Source of the DNA: Chloroflexota bacterium
GTDB lineage: Bacteria; Chloroflexota; Limnocylindria; Limnocylindrales; CSP1-4
Reading direction: 5' to 3'
NCBI GenBank assembly: GCA_021786265.1
Contig: JAJYNP010000103.1
Coordinates: forward strand, 16,559 to 80,558
DNA length: 64,000 bases
This document shows positions 16,991-25,191 of this stretch, piece after piece; the first letter of the stretch is position 1; every line of letters starts with the position of its first letter. The position numbers and the translations under genes were made by a program. The notes under the pieces were generated by a model that had not been told where the DNA came from, ran no database searches, and saw only the letters and a list, made by a program, of their open reading frames with translations.

Positions 16991-17353
16991 CATCGCTCCC
17001 ACATTCACCGGGGAGCTTCACTCGTCTGTCCTCTAATCTCGACGGGCCCCACTGCCTGCCGTCACTCAGAGCACGAGATCGGTCCGGCAACGCACCAAGC
17101 GAAGGCGGCGTGGCCTGGGCTGCAGGCCCGAAGCGCGGTCCAGCTGGGCTCCGCCCGGCTGTCGACCGCCGGCACGAGCCGATCGTCCAGCCACCCGCCC
17201 TCCATCGAGATTCCACCCGCCCTCCATCGAGATTCCACGTAGAAAGGCGAAGCTCAAACCCGTCAGACATCCGCGGCGTCCCCTCGCTCACGCGGCAGAC
17301 CCTGATACGAAGACGTCGGCCGCGAGGGCTCGACGTGAGTCAGGAGGCGTGGA
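16991..17353. other. Intergenic stretch, no gene recognised apart from a short repeat
   Basis: I see no convincing coding frame in these 363 bases between the YlbF-like pair and the small secreted protein. It holds a 22-bp tandem repeat (17191-17234). A strong ribosome site, CAGGAGG, near 17341-17346 belongs to the next gene. Confidence 0.5.
17191..17234. repeat. 22-bp direct tandem repeat, two copies
   Basis: The unit CCACCCGCCCTCCATCGAGA plus TT occurs twice without a gap (17191-17212 and 17213-17234). It lies about 120 bases upstream of the secreted-protein gene. It may be a duplicated regulator site or a replication slip. Confidence 0.85.
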
Positions 17354-17758
17354 ATGCGCAGGACTGTCACATCGCTGGCCCTGGCCGCGATCGCCGTGCT
17401 GGTCGTGACCGCAAGCGTGGCAGCAGCCGATCCTTTCGGCTGGGGACGCAACGCGACATCGAGCAATCGGTCGATCGCGGGCCAGGCGTGGGGCTCGACT
17501 GGCTGGTCGCAGGCCGGTGCCGTGACGTCCCAGGGCACAGCGGTGAACCCGCTTGGGGCGACACGACCGGTGGCGACCGCTCGGCCGGCTGTGGCTCCGG
17601 TCAATGTCCAGACCCATCAAGCGGCAACCGTCAGGGCCTCCCGCTCATCGACGACCACCCATCACGCGACCGGCACGTGGCAGTACGACCAGGGGAATAC
17701 GCGCGGCTGTGGCTGCTGCGGCGGCTCCGACGACCACGGCAGCTCCTGGGGACACTGA
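17354..17758 (+). CDS. Small secreted Cys/His-rich protein
   Basis: The 134-residue protein has a clear signal peptide (MRRTVTSLALAAIAVLVVTA, then SVAAA and mature DPFGWGR). The mature part is low-complexity, rich in Ala, Thr, Ser and Gly. It ends with a cluster RGCGCCGGSDDHGSSWGH offering three cysteines and two histidines. An excellent ribosome site (GGAGG) precedes the ATG. I do not recognise the family. The tail suggests metal binding outside the cell, in keeping with the metal genes on either side, but this is only an inference. Confidence 0.65.
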   Translation: MRRTVTSLALAAIAVLVVTASVAAADPFGWGRNATSSNRSIAGQAWGSTGWSQAGAVTSQGTAVNPLGATRPVATARPAVAPVNVQTHQAATVRASRSSTTTHHATGTWQYDQGNTRGCGCCGGSDDHGSSWGH

Positions 17759-17869
17759 GCCTGGCCGGGGGCTGCCGCGGACGGTGACATGTTCGGGTCC
17801 AGTGGCCCGTCCCAGCGGGTCGGCTGGCCGTCCTTCGACGGCCGGCCTACCCCTACGGTGGGCTCGATC

Positions 17870-18580
17870 ATGGAAGCCTGCGTCCTCGTCGCTGACGACG
17901 AAGAGCACATCGTCGAGGTCGTCCGAGCGTATCTGGAGCGCGACGGCTACCGCGTCGTGACCGCAGCCGATGGGGCGGCGGCGCTCGAGCTCGCCCGCCA
18001 GGCGCGTCCAGACCTGCTCGTCCTCGACGTGATGATGCCCCGCGCGTCGGGCTTCGACGTGCTCCGGACCCTCCGGGCCGAGGGCTCCCGTGCCGCCGTC
18101 ATCATGCTGACGGCCCGCGACCATGTGATCGACCGCGTCGCCGGCCTCGAACTCGGTGCCGACGACTATGTGACCAAGCCGTTCGAGCCGCGCGAGCTCG
18201 TGGCGCGCGTGGGGGCCGTGCTCCGCCGGCTGTCCACGAAGGCGGACGACGAGGCGACCGAGTCGTCTCCGGTGCGCCTCGGCGACCTCGCCATCGACCG
18301 GGCCGCCCGCGAGGTGCGCCGAGGCGACGCGCACATCGAGCTGACGCGGACCGAGTTCGACCTCCTCGTCGCGCTGGCGGATCGGCCCCAGCAGGTCTGG
18401 ACCCGCGAGCAGCTCGGCGAGGCCGTCTTCGGCCAAGCCTTCGACGCCTACGACCGGACGATCGACAGCCACGTGAAGAACCTCCGCCGCAAGCTCGATC
18501 CCGCCCCCGGCGGGCAGAGCTACATCGAGACCCTGCGCGGCATCGGCTATCGGGCCGGCCGTGAGGTTGGCGCGTCGTGA
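17870..18580 (+). CDS. OmpR-family response regulator
   Basis: The 236-residue regulator is read from ATG 17870. The receiver domain (1-120) has acidic pair Asp9/Asp10, phosphoacceptor Asp53 in LVLDVMMP, and a KPFEPRELVARV motif. The winged-helix DNA-binding domain (about 135-230) has RTEFDLLVALADRPQQVWTR and DSHVKNLRRKL. Its stop overlaps the histidine kinase start (GTGA), so the two are made as a pair. The target genes are not evident from sequence; the metal genes nearby are candidates. Confidence 0.9.
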   Translation: MEACVLVADDEEHIVEVVRAYLERDGYRVVTAADGAAALELARQARPDLLVLDVMMPRASGFDVLRTLRAEGSRAAVIMLTARDHVIDRVAGLELGADDYVTKPFEPRELVARVGAVLRRLSTKADDEATESSPVRLGDLAIDRAAREVRRGDAHIELTRTEFDLLVALADRPQQVWTREQLGEAVFGQAFDAYDRTIDSHVKNLRRKLDPAPGGQSYIETLRGIGYRAGREVGAS

Positions 18581-20031
18581 ACCTGCGCACGCGGCTCGCG
18601 CTGTCGTTCGCGCTCATCGCCCTCGGGACCGGGGGCGCGGTTGCGCTCGCCGCGCCGATCGTCGTCCAGCAGGGCTTCGAGCAGGTCGGGGCCGGGTCCG
18701 GTGCCAGCCCCAGCCCCGGACCGACTGCCGCTCCGGTCGCAAGCCCGCCGCCGGCGAGCCCGGCCGCGCCGACCCAGGAGGCAACCCCGAGCCCAAGGCC
18801 AACTCCGACACCGCGGCCGTCGAGGACGAGCGCGCCGCGCCCCACGCCGGCTCCCACCCACCACGACTGGTGGAACGGTCCCGGCCAGACCATGTGGCCG
18901 GATTGGCAGGGGTCGACGGTGGACGGAAAGACGGTCCTCGCGACGATCTCCACCTCGACTTGGGCTCGCTCAGACGTGGTGCTCGCGATGGCTCGCCTTC
19001 CGGCTCCGGACGGCCGAGCCGTCGCCGCGGCGGCCAGCCCGTCCACGCCGCCGAGCGCCTCACCCAGTCCGGTGGTCGCCACGGCCATCACGACCGCGGC
19101 GCCGGCCGACACCGCCGAGGTGGTGCGGACCACGACGCTCCGGATCGTGGTCATCGCTCTGCTCGCCGCCCTGGTCGCCTCGGGGCTCGGGTTCCTCGTT
19201 GCCGACCGGATCGTCCGTCCCATCCGCCGGCTCCAGGCCGCGGCGGGCGCGATGGCGGCGGGCGACCTCAGCCAGCGCTCGGGGATCGCGGAGCGCACTG
19301 ACGAGATCGGTGCGCTCGGTCGGTCGTTCGACGTCCTGGCCGAGACCCTCGAGGTCTCGGAGACGACGCGGAAGCGGTTCCTTCAGGACGCGGTCCACGA
19401 GCTCCGGACCCCGATCACGGTCATCGAGGCGACGACCTCGGCCATCATCGATGGCGTCTACACCCCCGAGCCGCGGCACATCGAGACGATCCGCAGCCAG
19501 GCGCGCCTCCTGTCGCGGATCGTCGATGACCTGCGGACGATCAGCCTGGCCGAGGCGGGCGTGCTGGAGCTGCGGCGCGAGCCGACCGAGGTCGCCAGCA
19601 CGCTGCGTCGCGTCGCCGAGGGGTTCCGTGCGCGAGCCGAGACGAGCGGGGTGGAGATCGAGGTGGAGGCGCCGGAAGCGGTCGTGGTCGACGCCGATCC
19701 GGAGAAGCTGCGCCAGGTCCTCGGCTCGCTCGTCGACAACGCCCTGCGCTACACACCCGCAGGTGGCCAAATCGTGCTGGCCGCCTCGGTGGAGGCGATT
19801 GGCGTCCGGTTCGATGTTCGCGACAGCGGGCCCGGCGTCGCTATCGAGGACCTGCCCCACGTCTTCGAGCGCTTCTACCAGGCCGACCCGTCACGCGACC
19901 GGGCCCGCGGATCGAGCGGCCTCGGTCTCGCGATCGTCAAGGCGCTCGCCGAGGCGCACGGCGGCGTCGTCGGGGTAGAGAACGCCGTCCCCTGCGGCGC
20001 GGACTTCTGGATCAAGCTGCCGGCCGCCTGA
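18577..20031 (+). CDS. Two-component sensor histidine kinase
   Basis: The 484-residue kinase has a first membrane helix at about 7-27, an extracytoplasmic Pro/Ser/Thr-rich sensor region (30-180), a second helix at about 187-210, HAMP (210-260), and HisKA with phosphoacceptor His274 in DAVHELRTP. The ATPase domain has the N box (LVDNALRYTP), G1 (DSGPGV) and G2 (GSSGLGLAI). It starts at GTG 18577 overlapping the regulator. The disordered, proline-rich sensor segment is unusual and gives no hint of the signal. Confidence 0.9.
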   Translation: MNLRTRLALSFALIALGTGGAVALAAPIVVQQGFEQVGAGSGASPSPGPTAAPVASPPPASPAAPTQEATPSPRPTPTPRPSRTSAPRPTPAPTHHDWWNGPGQTMWPDWQGSTVDGKTVLATISTSTWARSDVVLAMARLPAPDGRAVAAAASPSTPPSASPSPVVATAITTAAPADTAEVVRTTTLRIVVIALLAALVASGLGFLVADRIVRPIRRLQAAAGAMAAGDLSQRSGIAERTDEIGALGRSFDVLAETLEVSETTRKRFLQDAVHELRTPITVIEATTSAIIDGVYTPEPRHIETIRSQARLLSRIVDDLRTISLAEAGVLELRREPTEVASTLRRVAEGFRARAETSGVEIEVEAPEAVVVDADPEKLRQVLGSLVDNALRYTPAGGQIVLAASVEAIGVRFDVRDSGPGVAIEDLPHVFERFYQADPSRDRARGSSGLGLAIVKALAEAHGGVVGVENAVPCGADFWIKLPAA

Positions 20032-20099
20032 GCGGCTGTTCCGCCCCCGCCAATCGGGACTATGCGCGAGAACGGGCCTGGCGAGCAGTGCAAAGAGGC

Positions 20100-20115
20100 C
20101 GTGACTCCGGTCACG
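20100..20115. promoter_or_regulatory. Short inverted repeat downstream of the sensor kinase
   Basis: CGTGAC-TCCG-GTCACG is a perfect 6-bp-arm inverted repeat in the 165-base space between the convergent kinase and DUF302 genes. It could be a weak hairpin or a protein site. No T tract follows it. Confidence 0.3.
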
Positions 20116-20196
20116 TTCCTGGCCCGGCTATCGGGCGACCGGACACGGCCGGACTGGGCCGCGTGATCGGCCAGACCGAGACAGGGCGGGCGGGAG

Positions 20197-20604
20197 TCAT
20201 CGGCCCGCCACGAGACTCGTGATCGCCCCCTCGAGTCGCGCCTTCGCCTCCTCGGCGATCGACCGGATCGCGGGTTCCTGGACGATGCCGAGGACGGCAA
20301 GTGGGTCCATCGCCTCGACAACAGTCTCCGACCCGTCCTCGCGCAGGACGACATTGCAGGGCAGGAGCGCGCCCACGGACGGGTCGGCCTCCAGAGCCCG
20401 ATGGGCGAGCGGCGGGTTGCATGCGCCCAGGATCACGTACGGTGGCTGATCGATTCCGAGCCTCGCCTTCATCGTTGCCTGGACGTCGATCACGGTGAGG
20501 ACGCCGAAACCCTCGGCCTTGAGGGCGGCCTCAACGCGCGGACGGACGTCCTCGAGCGACCCGATCACTCGGGTCCCGAAGGTATAGCCGGTGAAGGCGG
20601 ACAT
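20197..20604 (-). CDS. DUF302-family protein
   Basis: The 135-residue protein fits DUF302: an N-terminal strand TGYTFGTRVIGSLEDVRPRV, a KAEGFGVLTVIDVQATMKARL block, then ILGACNPPLAHRALEADPSV and the LLPCNVVLRE motif, with two cysteines in the conserved positions. DUF302 proteins recur near metal and thiol-stress genes; their biochemical role is unsettled. It is followed by the ferredoxin gene upstream on the same strand, and a short AT-richer gap separates the two. Confidence 0.85.
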   Translation of the reverse strand: MSAFTGYTFGTRVIGSLEDVRPRVEAALKAEGFGVLTVIDVQATMKARLGIDQPPYVILGACNPPLAHRALEADPSVGALLPCNVVLREDGSETVVEAMDPLAVLGIVQEPAIRSIAEEAKARLEGAITSLVAGR

Positions 20605-20637
20605 GGGTTACAGTACCTCACTTCAGTGTCAGGGGGA

Positions 20638-20991
20638 TCAGACTGGGCCGGTTCGACTATGCCTGCTCCGGCGAATGCTGCGCGATCGACGCTTCGCTCG
20701 ACCAGCCTCGGGACGGAGCTCGTCGACGAGCCGCCTCGCCGACTCGCGGTCGCTGTACCAGAGCGCGTTCACCTCGGTGTAGCGGGTCCAGGCGGGCGGT
20801 AGCGACTCCTCAGGGAAGATCGCGCTGACCGGACACTCGGGCTCGCATGCCCCGCAGTCGATGCACTCGTCGGGGTCGATGTAGAGCATCCGATCGACTC
20901 CCTCCTCGAAGTGGATGCAGTCTACCGGACAGACCGCGACGCACGCTTGGTCGAGGACGTTGACGCGAGGCTCAGCGATCACGTAGGTCAT
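20638..20991 (-). CDS. fdxA: 7Fe-type ferredoxin with a missing first cysteine
   Basis: The 117-residue protein matches FdxA-like [3Fe-4S][4Fe-4S] ferredoxins: [20 protein letters not shown], then [11 protein letters not shown] and [19 protein letters not shown]. In the family, residue 9 is cysteine (EPCVDV) and ligates the 3Fe cluster. Here it is arginine (CGC instead of TGC). The other six ligand cysteines are present. The C-terminal tail is basic. It lies 12 bases upstream of the P-type ATPase stop on the same strand, with no obvious functional link. Confidence 0.88.
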   Translation of the reverse strand: MTYVIAEPRVNVLDQACVAVCPVDCIHFEEGVDRMLYIDPDECIDCGACEPECPVSAIFPEESLPPAWTRYTEVNALWYSDRESARRLVDELRPEAGRAKRRSRSIRRSRHSRTGPV

Positions 20992-21003
20992 GGTTCCCCT
21001 CCC

Positions 21004-22974
21004 TTACGCCCGGGCGGCCCGCAGGCCGTTGGCGACCGCAAGCAGCTCGGCCGCCTCGTGGACGGTGACGACGAGGACGATCGTGAACAGGCCGCCCGCG
21101 GCGCCCAGGATGAGGACGGGCAGGATGACCAGCGAGAACGCCAGGTTCTGGCGTGACACGAGGCGCGCCTTCCGTCCGATCCGGAGGGCATAGCCGGCCT
21201 TCTCGAGGTCGTCGGCCATGAGGGCGACGTCGGCGGCCTCGATCGCGGCATCGGAGCCGGCGGTCCCCATCGCCATCCCGACCGTCGCTGCGGCGAGGGC
21301 CGGTGCGTCGTTGACGCCATCACCGATCATCGCCACCGCCCCGTACTCGCGCTCGAGCTCGCGGATGGCGGCCACCTTGTCCTCGGGCCTGAGGCCGGCC
21401 CGGACGTCGTCGATCCCGAGCTCCCGGGCGATCGCCCGGGCTGTCCGCGGGTGGTCGCCGCTGAGCATCGCGACCCGCTGGACCCCGAGGCGGTGGAGCT
21501 CGCGGACCGCCGCTGCGGCGTTGGGCCGGACCTGGTCGCGAATCGCTAGCAAGCCGAGGATGCGGACTCCGGCGGTCGCGTCGACGGGATGCTCGCCGAC
21601 GAGGACGACCGTCTTGCCCTCCTCGCGCATCTCTTCGAGGAGGGCCGCGCTCGCGGCCGATGGTGCGGCACCGAGCCCGCGGAACAAGTCTGCGCTGCCG
21701 ACGTGGACCAGGCGTCCGTCGAGGCGTGCCGCGGCGCCGGCTCCGGTGAGTGCCGCAAAGTCGGTGGCCTCGGATGGGAGGACGCCGTGCTCGCTCGCGG
21801 CGGCCACGATCGCCCGCGCGAGCGGGTGCTCCGACAGCCGCTCCACGCCGGCGGCGGTGGCCAGCAGGCCAGCCTCGTCGGTGCCGTCGAGCGGGACGAT
21901 GTCGGTCACGACCGGCCGGCCGTGGGTGAGCGTGCCGGTCTTGTCGAGCGCGACGACTCCGACGGAGCCCAGGTCCTCGAGGTGGATGCCGCCCTTGATG
22001 AGGACGCCGTGCCGCCCCGCCGAGCCGATGCCCGCGGCCATCGCGACCGGCGTCGACATGACCAGGGCGCACGGTGCCCCGGCGACGACGACCGTGATCG
22101 CTCGGGTGATGGAGTCGGTCGGGTCGTCACCGAGGGCGATGAGGACGATCGCCAGGAGCGCCGCGCCGACGAGCACGAGCGGGCTGTAGATGCGGCTGAA
22201 GCGGTCGATGAAGCGCTGGGCGCGGCCTTTCTGGCCCTGCGCCTCCTCGACGAGATGGATGATCGCCGAGAGGGTGTTGTCGGCGAACGCCTTCGTCGCC
22301 TCGATCGTGAGCGCGCCCTGGCGGTTGATCGTGCCCGCGAAGACCGGGTCGCCCGGGCCCTTGTCGACCGGCACGCTCTCGCCCGTCACCGGCGACTCGT
22401 CGAGGCTCGACACGCCCGCGCGGATGACGCCGTCGGTCGCGAGGCTCTCGCCCGGGCGGACGAGGAAGACGTCGCCGGGCTCGAGCTCGGTGGCCGGGAT
22501 CGTCAGCTCGGCGCCGTCGCGCAGGACGTGCGCCTCTTTGGGCGCGAGGTCGAGCAGCGCGCGGATGGCGGAGCGGGTCCGGGCGAACGTGAGCGACTCG
22601 ACGGCCTCGGCCGAGCCGTAGAGGAAGACGAGGAACGCGGCCTCCTCCCAGAAGCCGAGCGCGGCCGCCCCGATGGTGGCGACCGCCATCAGGACCTCGA
22701 TGCCGACCTCGCGCTCCGAGATCAGCTCTTCGAGGCCCTCGCGGGCCCACCAGTAGCCGCCGAACGGGATCGACACGAGGTAGAAGGCGATCGGCACCGG
22801 ATCGGGCAGGACGCCGGTGTTCGATCCGAGCCAGCCGGCCGCCAGCAGGAGACCCGAGACGATCGCGCCGAGGATCGGCGGATAGGTCCACCAGGGACCG
22901 GCGTGAGCCCCCTCCTGCTCCTCGTGCTCGTCGCGGTCCTCGGGATCGTCGTCGCGCGCGTCGTCGATGGGCAT
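21004..22974 (-). CDS. P1B-type heavy-metal transporting ATPase
   Basis: I place the start at ATG 22974 (MPIDDARDD). The codons before it have A/T third positions unlike the gene, so the ATG at 23007 is less likely. The 656-residue pump lacks an HMA domain; the N-terminus is acidic and His-containing (DRDEHEEQEGAHAG). It has the TGES actuator loop (SPVTGESVPV), an APC metal-site motif in TM6, phosphorylated Asp in DKTGTLTHG, the SEHPLA His-Pro motif and GDGVNDAPAL. APC instead of CPC leaves the metal open. A CmtR-like repressor diverges from it across a palindromic operator. Confidence 0.9.
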   Translation of the reverse strand: MPIDDARDDDPEDRDEHEEQEGAHAGPWWTYPPILGAIVSGLLLAAGWLGSNTGVLPDPVPIAFYLVSIPFGGYWWAREGLEELISEREVGIEVLMAVATIGAAALGFWEEAAFLVFLYGSAEAVESLTFARTRSAIRALLDLAPKEAHVLRDGAELTIPATELEPGDVFLVRPGESLATDGVIRAGVSSLDESPVTGESVPVDKGPGDPVFAGTINRQGALTIEATKAFADNTLSAIIHLVEEAQGQKGRAQRFIDRFSRIYSPLVLVGAALLAIVLIALGDDPTDSITRAITVVVAGAPCALVMSTPVAMAAGIGSAGRHGVLIKGGIHLEDLGSVGVVALDKTGTLTHGRPVVTDIVPLDGTDEAGLLATAAGVERLSEHPLARAIVAAASEHGVLPSEATDFAALTGAGAAARLDGRLVHVGSADLFRGLGAAPSAASAALLEEMREEGKTVVLVGEHPVDATAGVRILGLLAIRDQVRPNAAAAVRELHRLGVQRVAMLSGDHPRTARAIARELGIDDVRAGLRPEDKVAAIRELEREYGAVAMIGDGVNDAPALAAATVGMAMGTAGSDAAIEAADVALMADDLEKAGYALRIGRKARLVSRQNLAFSLVILPVLILGAAGGLFTIVLVVTVHEAAELLAVANGLRAARA

Positions 22975-23018
22975 CAGTCGCTCAAGTTCTGGAGGTTGGT
23001 ATTTCATGCATCGCTGAA

Positions 23019-23031
23019 ACGATACTATCGT
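23019..23031. promoter_or_regulatory. Perfect palindrome ACGATACTATCGT, likely ArsR-family operator
   Basis: ACGATA-C-TATCGT is a perfect palindrome in an AT-rich pocket between the divergent P1B ATPase and CmtR-like genes. Location and symmetry fit the operator of the ArsR/SmtB-family repressor encoded 90 bases away. Confidence 0.55.
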
Positions 23032-23118
23032 GATCGGACGCACGGGACAGGCCAACTGGACCCTGGTTGTGGATCAACACGCCTGTTGGAGAAGCAGGAC
23101 GCGGACTACTATTCACTC

Positions 23119-23529
23119 ATGCCTGAATCGATGACGTTGGCTGGGCGCTCCTCACTCGAGGTCGAGACGAAGCTCCACCGCGGTCTCGCCGATCCCTCCC
23201 GGCTGGCCATCCTGCGGGAGCTGCGCCGGGGACCGCTGACGGCCGGCCAGCTGGCCAGTCTCGCCGGCCTGACCCCGCAACGGGCGTCGAACCACCTGCG
23301 CTGCCTGCTCGAGTGTGGGCTCGTCGCGCTCGAGCCACGGGGGCGCTACAACGTCTACCGGCTGGCCACGCCGGCCGTCGGTCGGCTGCTTGACGCGTCG
23401 GCGCGTGTCCTAGCCGAGGTGGCCCCGCTGATTGAGGCATGCCTCAACTACGGGCCGCCGTCTCGGCGCTCGTTGCGTACGCCTGCAGGCGCGCCCCTGG
23501 CCCTTGAACCGAGTGAGGGTCCGGCCTGA
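23119..23529 (+). CDS. cmtR: CmtR-like ArsR/SmtB metal-sensing repressor
   Basis: The 136-residue winged-helix protein has ADPSRLAILRELRRGPLTAG and TPQRASNHLRCLLECGLV. Cys62 and Cys66 in the recognition helix plus Cys108 near the C-terminus match the spacing of the Cd/Pb ligands of Mycobacterium CmtR (57, 61, 102). It should repress the divergent P1B ATPase until Cd(II), Pb(II) or a similar ion binds. It is read from ATG 23119. No clear ribosome site is present. Confidence 0.85.
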   Translation: MPESMTLAGRSSLEVETKLHRGLADPSRLAILRELRRGPLTAGQLASLAGLTPQRASNHLRCLLECGLVALEPRGRYNVYRLATPAVGRLLDASARVLAEVAPLIEACLNYGPPSRRSLRTPAGAPLALEPSEGPA

Positions 23530-23593
23530 CCGTCAGCGCGCATGGACGCTGGGCTCGGGCGGCTCGGAGGGTCCGCGATCAGCCGTGAGCGAG

Positions 23594-24487
23594 TCACGCG
23601 TGGCTCCGCTCCTCAAGGCGCCGGCGGTCCGCCGTCTCGAGCTGGAAGGTCGAGTGCGCGATGTCGAAGTCGTCGGACAGGCACTCGCACAGCGCGTCGA
23701 GGGTCACGGCCGGATCGGCGCCGTCGGCCACGATGACGTGGGCCGAGACGACGTTCATGCCCGACGTGATCGTCCAGGCGTGGAGGTCGTGGCAGTCGAC
23801 GACCCCGGGCGCGTCGAGGATGTGCTGGCGGACGTGGTCCATGTCGACGCCCTTCGGCGTCGCCTCGAGGAGGACGTCGGTGGCGTCCCGGAGGAGGGCG
23901 AACGTGCGCGGCAGGATCAGGAGCGCGATGACGACCGAGGCGACGGCGTCCGCCTGCGCCCACCCGGTGGCGGCGATGACGAGCGCGGCCACGATGACGG
24001 CGGCCGAGCCCGCGAAGTCGCCCATCACCTCGAGGTAGGCGCCGCGCATGTTGAGGCTCTCGCGCTGGGCCTGGCGCAGGAGGTAGAGCGACACGCCGTT
24101 GGCCGCGAGGCCCACGAGCGCGACCGCGAGCATCAACCCGGACGCCACCTCGGGCGGCGCGGAGAGCCGACGCCAGGCCTCGAAGAGGATGAGCGCGGCG
24201 ACCCCGAACAGCAGGAACGCGTTGGTCACCGCGGCGATGATCTCGACCCGCAGGTAGCCGAAGGTGCGGCCGTTCGTGGGCGCCCGGCCGGCGAACCAGA
24301 TCGCGAGCAGCGCCAGGCCGATGCCCGACGCGTCGGTGAGCATGTGCGCGGCGTCCGCGAGCAGGGCGAGGCTGTTGGAGGCGAGCGCGCCCGCCGCCTC
24401 GACGACGAGGATGACGAGGCTGAGGCCGAGCACCGCGACTAGGCGGTCGCGGCTGGCCGCGGCGGCCGACTCGTGCGCGTGCGCCAT
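23594..24487 (-). CDS. czcD: Cation diffusion facilitator (CzcD/ZitB type)
   Basis: The 297-residue exporter begins with a His-containing tip (MAHAHES), has six membrane helices to about 200, and HMLTD and HDLHAW motifs. The paired metal sites appear as ALLADAAHMLTDA and YLEVMGDFAGS. The C-terminal domain (about 205-290) carries DDFDIAHSTFQLE. Such transporters exchange Zn(II), Cd(II) or Co(II) for protons. The ATG at 24487 overlaps the stop of the CadC-like repressor by one base (TGATG), so regulator and pump are translated together. Confidence 0.92.
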   Translation of the reverse strand: MAHAHESAAAASRDRLVAVLGLSLVILVVEAAGALASNSLALLADAAHMLTDASGIGLALLAIWFAGRAPTNGRTFGYLRVEIIAAVTNAFLLFGVAALILFEAWRRLSAPPEVASGLMLAVALVGLAANGVSLYLLRQAQRESLNMRGAYLEVMGDFAGSAAVIVAALVIAATGWAQADAVASVVIALLILPRTFALLRDATDVLLEATPKGVDMDHVRQHILDAPGVVDCHDLHAWTITSGMNVVSAHVIVADGADPAVTLDALCECLSDDFDIAHSTFQLETADRRRLEERSHA

Positions 24488-24873
24488 CAGGCGCCCTCGG
24501 CGACGTGGCTCGCGGCGCCGGTGACGAGGTCGCGGAGGTGGTCGTCGACGAGGCTGTAGTAGGCCATCCGGCCGACCTTGCGCCGCTCGACCGCGCCCCG
24601 CTCCCGCAGGAACCGCAGCTGGTGCGACAGGGCCGACACGCTCATCCCCAGGACCAGCGCGATGTCGCACACGCAGAGGTCCTGCTCGGTGATCGCGAGC
24701 AGGTGGACGATCCGGGCCCGCGAGGGGTCGGCGAGGGTCGCGAACAGGTCGCCCACGGCTCGCGCCCCCTGGGAGCCCAGCGACCGACCCAGGAGCGGCG
24801 CGATCGCCTCGGGGTGGAGGCACTCGACCGAGCAGGCGTCGGCGTCGATCTCGGAGGCGAACACTTGAGGCAT
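24487..24873 (-). CDS. cadC: CadC-like ArsR/SmtB repressor
   Basis: The 128-residue repressor has Cys14 and Cys18 at the N-terminus and Cys67/Cys69 in the DLCVCDIA helix. This is the arrangement of the alpha3N Cd/Pb site of CadC (7, 11, 58, 60). The DNA-binding helix is SVSALSHQLRFLRE. It overlaps the downstream CDF gene. A perfect inverted repeat spans its own start codon, and the -10 lies only a few bases upstream, so it is probably autoregulated on a leaderless message. Confidence 0.9.
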   Translation of the reverse strand: MPQVFASEIDADACSVECLHPEAIAPLLGRSLGSQGARAVGDLFATLADPSRARIVHLLAITEQDLCVCDIALVLGMSVSALSHQLRFLRERGAVERRKVGRMAYYSLVDDHLRDLVTGAASHVAEGA

Positions 24874-24885
24874 GGCTCAAGTATA
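24863..24885 (-). promoter_or_regulatory. Operator over the start codon plus -10 of the cadC-like gene
   Basis: ACTTGAG-N6-CTCAAGT (24863-24882) is a perfect 7-bp-arm inverted repeat that includes the ATG of the repressor gene. The -10 TATACT (24880-24885, minus strand) ends six bases before the ATG, implying transcription starts at the start codon. No good -35 is visible. Confidence 0.6.
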
Positions 24886-24948
24886 CTCACGCCGGCGGAC
24901 AGCGGGCCGCTCGTCGAAGGCGACAGGCCCGAGCTGGGAGACGAACCG

Positions 24949-25191
24949 ATGATGGGCTATGGCTGGGCAGGCTGGGGCGGCGGCATCTGGATGCTCGGCG
25001 GTCTCCTGATGATGATCGGTGTCATCGTCGTCGTCTGGGCGGTCATAGCCGTCTCCCGGGGCGGACGGACGCCGACGGGCGATCCGTCGCGGCCGACGCC
25101 GAACGAGATCCTCCGCGAACGCGTCGCTCGCGGCGAGATCAGCGAGCAGGAGTTCGAGCAGGCCAAGAAGGTCCTCGGCCCCGACCGATGA
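24949..25191 (+). CDS. Small membrane protein with SHOCT domain
   Basis: The 80-residue protein begins MMGYGWAGWGGGIWMLGGLL, has one helix to about residue 45 and ends with a SHOCT domain (NEILRERVARGEISEQEFEQ). ATG 24949 follows GGGAG. The stop overlaps the cupredoxin start (ATGA). SHOCT proteins with a Trp/Met/Gly-rich N-terminus are common beside copper genes; here it would act at the membrane with the cupredoxin. In the gene at 59911 the two are fused. Confidence 0.8.
   Translation: MMGYGWAGWGGGIWMLGGLLMMIGVIVVVWAVIAVSRGGRTPTGDPSRPTPNEILRERVARGEISEQEFEQAKKVLGPDR

Noticed and set aside
17191..17234. CRISPR-like repeat
   Set aside because: Two back-to-back 22-bp copies without spacers and no cas genes in the window.
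21589..23529. 646-codon plus-strand frame opposite the P1B ATPase
   Set aside because: Only its last 136 codons are real (the CmtR-like regulator from ATG 23119); the rest mirrors the ATPase gene.
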